DNA from: Terana coerulea
Lineage: Eukaryota; Basidiomycota; Agaricomycetes; Polyporales; Phanerochaetaceae
Reading direction: 5' to 3'
Length of the DNA stretch: 12,967 bases
Assembly: GCA_024811115.1 (NCBI GenBank)
Contig: JAKOGH010000221.1
Location: 1-12,967, forward strand
Part shown: positions 8,034 to 12,967 of the stretch, piece by piece
Layout of the letters: the number at the start of each line of letters is the position of its first letter
Position numbering within the stretch: the first letter of the stretch is position 1
The notes under the pieces: generated by a model
Seen by the model: the letters and a program-made list of their open reading frames with translations, nothing else
The model's database searches: none
What the model was told of the DNA's origin: nothing
Position numbers and translations under genes: made by a program

Positions 8034-9930
8034 ATGCATATCCATCGTCTTGACTTGTCCTCTCTCCGGACGCGGGACCAAGCGGAGAGAGCCCTTCAGG
8101 CACACGAAGAAGAGATTACAGCGCACGAAGAAAAGATTACGAGACTGCAGCGCCAGTCTACGCTTATTCGGACGCACATCAATGCACTGGCTCCCATAGG
8201 GTGCCTTCCTCCGGAAGTCCTGTCCGAGATCTTCCAGGCGTTGGTTTGGCTGTACGAGGATGTTGAGGAATACGATGTAAGCCATGATATGCATGAAGCC
8301 ACGCTGCCCCGGCCCCATTACTGGCTGGTAGTTGCCCTGGTCTGTAGACATGGAGGGAGGTTGCTATGCAATCTCCTAGGGTATGGAACCACATTCTGTT
8401 CAGGCCAAACGACTTCGACCGTATCCAGGAGCTTATCAAGCGTTCCGGCCAAGCTCCTCTCCTCGTCAGGTAACTACAGCCGATTGATCCAACACCAAGC
8501 TCTCTATTAAAACTGGTATTTTCCCAACGGCACCGTATTCAATCCCTTCGCAGTTGGGCATCGACAGAGCTCTTCAAATTATGGGATTCCCAGGGTATCG
8601 ATGCTCCACTGTTGACCACCCTTTCTATCAAGTGTCGTCCTGACTCCTTGCGTCGTGCACGCCTCCAACCCATTTCCGATGCCTCCTGGCCCCTTCTGCA
8701 CACCCTTTGTATCTCTCGGGAAGCATGGCTCTCGTGCGAGCCGCCATACGACCCACACTCACATTTCTGGCCGTCATGCGCCCCCTGCTGTCTACACGCG
8801 AACCGATTTCTGCTTGGGTCAGCCTTCTCCGTGGACTCCCGTCGCTGGAAGCGTTATCACTGCAGTACGTGGTCACTTTGATTCGCATTCCCGTCGATAC
8901 GCTTCCTCAGCCTACAAACACGGTCAACTTGGCAAAGCTCAAATCCATCTGTCTCAAAGATGCCGGGGTCGGCACCGCGAGTGCTGACCTACTCAATCAC
9001 TTAATCATCCCAGCAAATTGCAAGATAGCCTTCTACGGGAGGGTTGAAGCCAAAATGCCAGACTTACGATTCATTATGTCTGTCCTAGCCGCCAAATGCT
9101 CCGAACAAGGAGTTATTGGTACCCCCGATCCCATTCGGTTCCTCGCATTTGACTGGTACTGTATGGAGGGCACTTGCATCAGGGGCATGCGTCAAGAAGT
9201 CTCAATTGGCGCAACGGAACGTGAAGGCGTCAACATTCCTGCCTACCACTTGCTGCTTCCGAATTCAATTAGCCCGATTACCATTGGCCTCGCAGGACAG
9301 GGTGCGCGATCCGAAATGATTATACAGGCGTTCTGTTTGGTATTCCCACTAGACCAGCTACATGGAATAGACATCTCGACGCTGAACGTGATCAAAACAA
9401 AGACTTGGGAAGGGTTTGCACAGTTATCCAACATCCGCGAGGTTGGAGTCATATACAGTCCATCCCAGACCACCGATGTGCTTGTCGAGGTCTTACAGAG
9501 TTCGATTTCGGCATTCCCGAAGCTCGAATGGATGCTCCTCGAAGGCGTTACGTGGAATACCCGCCACAAAAGCAAGAAGAAACAGCGCGCACGTCTTCGG
9601 TCACTCATCCCTCCTCTGATTAAAGCTTTGGAACTCCGGAAAGGACAAGGCGTCGGTCTCAAGCGACTTGAACTTGCATGTGGACACAACATAACGCGAA
9701 GAGATGGATTCCACCGTGATCTGCCCGTCCTACAAGAGTTGGTCGCCGAATTTGAATACTCAGAGTTTGAGCCGGAGGACAGTTGCAATACGTGCTCGGA
9801 ATAAAATTTTGAAAACGATATGGAAGAGGAGGAAGGGGGCGTGGAGACCGGCAAGGCGGATAGTAATGAAGGAGAAGGCGGGGAGAACAGGGAAAACAAT
9901 GACGGGGAGGATGTTGATATGGTGAGGTAG
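8034..9930 (+). pseudogene. F-box-like/LRR protein pseudogene (copy 3)
   Basis: Begins MHIHRLDLSSLRTRDQAE at 8034, close to copy 2, then a coiled coil with one extra heptad, the F-box-like core LAPIGCLPPEVLSEIFQALV and LRR-like repeats. By comparison with copy 2 it carries four lesions: a one-base deletion near 8347 (in VALVCKSWREV), a TAA at 8471-8473 where copy 2 has Gln (CAA), a one-base deletion near 8722 (before MALVRAAIRPTL), and a TAA at 9802-9804. The longest intact piece, from about 8722 to 9804, covers the C-terminal LRR half. After the last TAA the frame stays open through an acidic tail to TAG at 9930, matching the end of copy 2. The combination of nonsense substitutions and indels argues for a true pseudogene rather than sequencing error alone. 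A partial product from an internal start is possible but unsupported. Confidence 0.75.
8100..8141 (+). repeat. 21-base tandem duplication adding one coiled-coil heptad
   Basis: Units 8100-8120 and 8121-8141 differ at a few bases and encode AHEEEIT and AHEEKIT. Copy 2 has only one such unit at this place (AQEEEIV). The insertion is exactly seven codons, so it preserves both the frame and the heptad register of the N-terminal coiled coil. Confidence 0.65.
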
Positions 9931-10334
9931 TAAAGCTGCGAAGGAACATGCGGGGAACTTGCTGTTGCTATACTGCTTCATTTATTACGCCGCATCACGC
10001 ATCTTTTGAGGATGGAGAAGGCTGCGCTAAGAGAGAGCAGCTTAGATTCGCTTTCTCAGCCGAGTTGGGTGTGAACGTGCAGTTGTGTATGTATGTATTG
10101 AGACGGTGAAGAAATGTAAAACAGTACAGCATAGGAAGTGAAACTTATACTTTAGCGTTTTATTACGTGAATCAGTTAACGCAATATGACTTCGAATCTG
10201 TATTCGCCCACAGATGCGTACCATGAGTGAGGCCGAGCATGGCGAGCAATGACGCAATGCAAGCGCACGTGGCCGCCACAAAGCCCATCATTCCTCGTTT
10301 CGGTTGGCGCTTCCACTTCGTCCCTTTCACCAAC
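9931..10334. other. Intergenic region and leader of the PLP-enzyme gene
   Basis: About 400 bases hold the 3' flank of F-box copy 3 and the promoter/leader of the gene starting at 10335. An in-frame upstream ATG exists at 10239, and a 13-codon upstream frame lies at 10214-10252. The minus-strand open frames at 10042-10281 and 10172-10381 have no recognisable domain. No RNA gene was seen. Confidence 0.45.
10214..10252 (+). promoter_or_regulatory. Upstream open reading frame in the PLP-enzyme leader
   Basis: ATG at 10214 opens a 13-codon frame (MRTMSEAEHGEQ, stop TGA at 10250). It overlaps, in another frame, the in-frame ATG at 10239, which would make initiation there inefficient and favour the ATG at 10335. 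Whether the leader transcript begins upstream of 10214 is not known from sequence. Confidence 0.35.
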
Positions 10335-12534
10335 ATGTCCTCCTGGCTGGCTTCGCTGAGACCGAAGCTACCCTCCTTCAACTTCCCATCTAATCTTACA
10401 GTGAGACATATCTTCTATGGAGTTCTCATTGGTTTCTCTCTCTCCATCACTTCAACCTCTATAGCACAGTATTATCAACAACGGAAACGAGACCGCATAC
10501 AAGACCAATTCGAGCCCAGGCCGATTGAACTGCGTAGTGACGAAGTGGTTGATGGAGTTGCAGGGCTAATTGGTATGGTAAAATGCACTATGCTGCAGGC
10601 TTTTGAGGGTTGACGCCCTTTGTGCCCAGGAAACACGCCATTGGTACGGATCAAGTCCTTAAGCGATGCTCTTGGTGTCGAGATTCTAGGCAAAGCCGAG
10701 GTTTGTGCATGACTTGTGTCCGTAATAAGCTTATTAAGAAAGTTCCTCTCATCTTTGCAGTATCTGAATCCTGGAGGAAGTGTCAAAGATCGAGTTGCAT
10801 TAAGAAGTGAGCTAACCTAGTGATTGATGTCGGCCTACCATACTCAAATAACCCCTGCTTGTAGTGATCGAGGATGCGGAGCTTCAGGGTCTGCTACATC
10901 CATACACTGGGTCACGGATCTTCGAAGGCACTGTAGGCTCAACCGGGATTTCTATTGCTACCATCGCCAGAGCACGGTGAGCTTGGTAGCTATAGTATGC
11001 GGGCTGGCACTGATACGTCAGCGCATAGAGGCTATGAAGCGAGTGAGCTACACCAGTTTGTTGACATGACGTGGTGCTGACCTCAGACAGCTATCATCAT
11101 GCCAGATGACGTCGCGGAAGAGAAGGTAAAAGCGCTTCATGCCTTGGGTGCGCACGTAGAACGTGTGCGTCCTGCAAGTATTGTGGATAAGAGGCAATTT
11201 GTCGTAAGTGAGGGCATGTAGTAGTGATCAGCCGATAGCCTTAACGGATTTAAGAATCTAGCAAGAGAGCGGGCTGCTCATTTTGGACAGGACTCAACTG
11301 TCACGAGTTCGGCTGTCATCGAAGAGTCAGCATCGGCAGTAGTATCCACCACCGCCACGGATGTCTTGGCCCCAGATCATGGAGTAATCACAGCACAGGA
11401 TGATGAAAACTGAAAAGCAAGCCAAGGGGATTTTTCGCCGACCAGTTTGAGGTACGTCTGCGTTTGCTTCGAGACCTCAGTTGAAGCTCATGGTGTAATG
11501 AATAGAACCGTAGCAACTACGCAGCACATTACGACGGAACGGGACCTGAAATCTGGAGACAGACAAGTGGGCGTATCGAAGCCTTTGTTTCTGGTGCAGG
11601 CACGTACTCTCCTACTACCATGCATGTCTTGCTTATTTTTGACGGTAGGCACTGGCGGGACCATTGCTGGCATAGGACAATTCTTGAAGTCGATGCGAGA
11701 TGACATCTTGGTTGTATTGTCTGACCCAGAAGGCAGTGGTCTGTATAACAAGGCGGGTCACTCATTCAAGATCTTACGGACCATTTAATTGTTTCTGATG
11801 TCCTACAGGTCAAATACGATGTCATGTTTGACAGAGAAAGGAAGCCGAGGGCACAAAGAGGCGCCATCAAGTTGACACCGTAGTCGAAGGGATGTAAGTA
11901 TTGGCTCGCTACTATGAACACACCCGCCCTGTACTGATGCTACTCTTACTCCAGCGGAATCAACCGTTTAACTCAGAATATGGCATTTGGACTACCCATT
12001 GTCGACGACGCTTTCCGGTCAGTCGGCTCCGTTCGCCTAGGTGACTATGGGCACTGTGCTCACTCCCAGCAGGATCACCGATGAAGAGGCCGTTGCAATG
12101 TCGAGATACCTGGTCCACCATGACGGCCTTTTTCTTGGTTCGAGCAGCGCGTGCAATCTGGTCGCTTGCATCAAAATGGTGAAAAAGATGGGATGGAAGG
12201 AGGGCCAGAGGATTGTCACGATATTGTAAGCACCGCCCATTCTTCCCACAGATCCGACCGTTGACCATGGAAATAGGTGCGACTCCGGATCTCGACACTA
12301 CTCAAAGGTACGTGCTGCTCCTCGCGGTCCTCTTATTCGCTGACTCCTGGGAATCTTCTGTACTTCGCTCACATTGTGATAGTTTTGGTACGTACATTTT
12401 GTCTAAGTATCCAAAACGACAGCTGATTGCGGCTGCATAGGAATGATGAATATCTTGCACGAGCGGACATTCCCATTGACATGAAGATCATTGATGAGCT
12501 GCTGACCGCACCTAGCTCTGAGTTTGTTCCATAA
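10335..12534 (+). CDS. cys12: Membrane-anchored cysteine-synthase-like PLP enzyme (Cys12/Mcy1 type), frame broken
   Basis: Fifteen exons end at 10572, 10700, 10806, 10976, 11042, 11203, 11451, 11599, 11752, 11893, 12017, 12225, 12307, 12387 and 12534; they start at 10335, 10630, 10761, 10865, 11029, 11091, 11255, 11506, 11649, 11809, 11955, 12073, 12277, 12383 and 12441. The joined product is about 472 residues. Residues about 26-44 form one membrane helix ([19 protein letters not shown]), as in fungal Cys12/yeast Mcy1 on the mitochondrial outer membrane. Then come [19 protein letters not shown] with the PLP lysine (about 112), the phosphate-binding loop GTVGSTG (140-146), [20 protein letters not shown] and [15 protein letters not shown]. 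The family is fold-type II and makes cysteine-like products from O-acetylserine or related substrates; the actual substrate here is unknown. Odd points: two GC donors, micro-exons of 14 and 5 bases, a stop at 11411 avoidable by an extra intron 11363-11421 (weak donor GTCTTG), and two extra bases at 11836-11837 that shift frame. An in-frame ATG at 10239 would add 32 residues. Confidence 0.82.
11029..11042 (+). other. 14-base micro-exon of the PLP-enzyme gene
   Basis: Flanked by an intron ending CATAG (10977-11028, 52 bases) and one starting GTGAGC (11043-11090, 48 bases). It supplies the residues G-Y-E-A in ARGYEATIIMPDD, the stretch family members carry before IIMPDD. Skipping it breaks the frame. 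Confidence 0.75.
11600..11648 (+). other. GC-AG intron (intron 8 of the PLP-enzyme gene)
   Basis: Between FVSGAG and GTGGTIAG the only join that keeps the conserved peptide is CAG|GCACGT...GGTAG|GC, giving a 49-base intron with a GC donor. No GT donor nearby gives the correct frame. Confidence 0.6.
11753..11808 (+). other. GC-AG intron (intron 9 of the PLP-enzyme gene)
   Basis: Between GLYNK and VKYDVMFD the frame-keeping join is AAG|GCGGGT...CTACAG|GTC, a 56-base intron with a GC donor. The GT four bases downstream (11757) would shift frame. Confidence 0.6.
12383..12387 (+). other. 5-base micro-exon of the PLP-enzyme gene
   Basis: The five bases TTTTG lie between an intron ending GTGATAG (12308-12382, 75 bases) and one starting GTACGT (12388-12440, 53 bases). 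Joined, AAG+TTTTG+GAAT reads K-F-W-N, the conserved ending SKFWND of the family. Direct joining of the outer exons gives an immediate TGA. Confidence 0.68.
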
Positions 12535-12693
12535 CAAAGAATGCTGCGTTGTCCAATGATACAGCAAGCAATACAAGTGTGTGTGTACATAATGACAGCG
12601 CGAGATTGAATATCAGGTACAAATGGAGGCCCTCCACAACAAAGTAACAAAGCAAGAGAGGTAAGGCACTCAAACAAGAATAAGGGCAGAGCT
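12535..12693. other. Short convergent 3' region
   Basis: Only 159 bases separate the stop codons of the PLP-enzyme gene (plus) and the charged-protein gene (minus), so their 3' untranslated regions must be short or overlap. No distinct hairpin terminator is expected or seen. Confidence 0.4.
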
Positions 12694-12967
12694 TTAGGCC
12701 ATATCCTCGTCAGAGTCGGAGATGTACTCCTTCGTTTTTACTACAATCAGATATATGCGTGAGCTCCTTACAGAACGATTGACGTCGAAATACGTACATC
12801 TGCTTCTTGCGCGGCGCGGCGGCCTCGTCATCGTCGTCGTCGTCGCGAACGACCCTCTTCTTGGGCCGAGGCTGAAAGCAAATAATCACTCAGCATCTGT
12901 CATACCATCCCGTGCACAGTTCGACGTACCTTGCGCTGCGCCGGCTTGTTCTCGCCATCTTCATCCC
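12694..12967 (-). CDS. 3' end of a gene for a highly charged, probably nuclear protein
   Basis: Read on the minus strand from the right edge: exon 12930-12967 (DEDGENKPAQRK), a 58-base intron (12872-12929), an exon down to about 12798 (PRPKKRVVRDDDDDDEAAAP then RKKQ), a last intron, and a final exon ending EYISDSDEDMA with TAA at 12694. The basic run PKKR and the Asp run encoded by a GAC/GAT repeat are typical of disordered tails of nuclear or chromatin proteins; tails of this kind occur in Paf1-complex subunits such as Ctr9, but that identity is only a guess. The last intron is ambiguous. Donor GTATTT (12793) with acceptor AAG (12730) keeps frame. The stronger pair GTACGT (12797) with TAG (12741) is out of frame by one base next to a run of five A. 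Confidence 0.6.

Noticed and set aside
8470..8567. CAGGTAACT as a splice donor that would remove the TAA at 8471 in F-box copy 3
   Set aside because: Any acceptor that works would delete the conserved LRR-like segment that is still readable directly after the stop.
10266..10271. CACGTG motif upstream of the PLP-enzyme start, resembling a Cbf1-type sulfur-regulation site
   Set aside because: A six-base site is expected by chance at this scale, and it lies in the probable leader rather than the promoter.
12827..12845. Trinucleotide repeat (TCG/TCA) as a possible microsatellite
   Set aside because: It is short and is explained by the Asp run encoded on the minus strand.
1..12967. Search for CRISPR arrays, tRNA or rRNA genes, transposases and defence-type gene clusters
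   Set aside because: Nothing of these kinds was recognisable; the intron-rich gene structure is eukaryotic, so bacterial-type systems are not expected.

Overview
The window looks like nuclear DNA of a filamentous basidiomycete, most likely an Agaricomycete. Genes are cut by many very short introns (about 48-75 bases, mostly GT...AG). One gene is an Hsp110/Sse1-type chaperone with the typical fungal architecture. Three others belong to the F-box-like/leucine-rich family, led by a coiled coil, that is greatly expanded in mushrooms and polypores. The order cannot be set by eye.

Layout, left to right. (1) 1-1593, minus: an F-box-like gene whose 3' end lies outside the window; it is one long open frame, but two internal stretches read out of phase with its relatives. 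(2) 2298-4170, minus: a second F-box copy with two single-base deletions, preceded by a 61-base leader intron (4171-4231). (3) 4735-7280, minus: a clean five-exon SSE1 (Hsp110) gene of 776 residues. Its upstream region carries five TTC triplets spaced exactly 10 bp apart (7429-7471), the form of a step-type heat-shock element. (4) 8034-9930, plus: a third F-box copy, closest to copy 2, broken by two frameshifts and two nonsense codons, with the same 61-base leader intron. (5) 10335-12534, plus: a membrane-anchored cysteine-synthase-like PLP enzyme (Cys12/Mcy1 type) in 15 exons, including micro-exons of 14 and 5 bases and two GC...AG introns, with at least one frame break. (6) 12694-12967, minus: the 3' end of an unidentified gene for a highly charged protein.

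The window is a housekeeping chaperone gene enclosed by an inverted pair of decaying F-box copies, with an amino-acid metabolism gene beside it. I see no operon-like or defence-system logic and no transposase, rRNA or tRNA. The most noteworthy observations are the five-unit HSE array, the micro-exons and GC donors in the PLP-enzyme gene, the compensated out-of-phase islands in F-box gene 1, and a 31-base imperfect inverted repeat (2136-2166 / 7644-7674) of unknown origin. All gene structures were worked out by hand from splice signals, frame and remembered family motifs; no search or alignment program was run.
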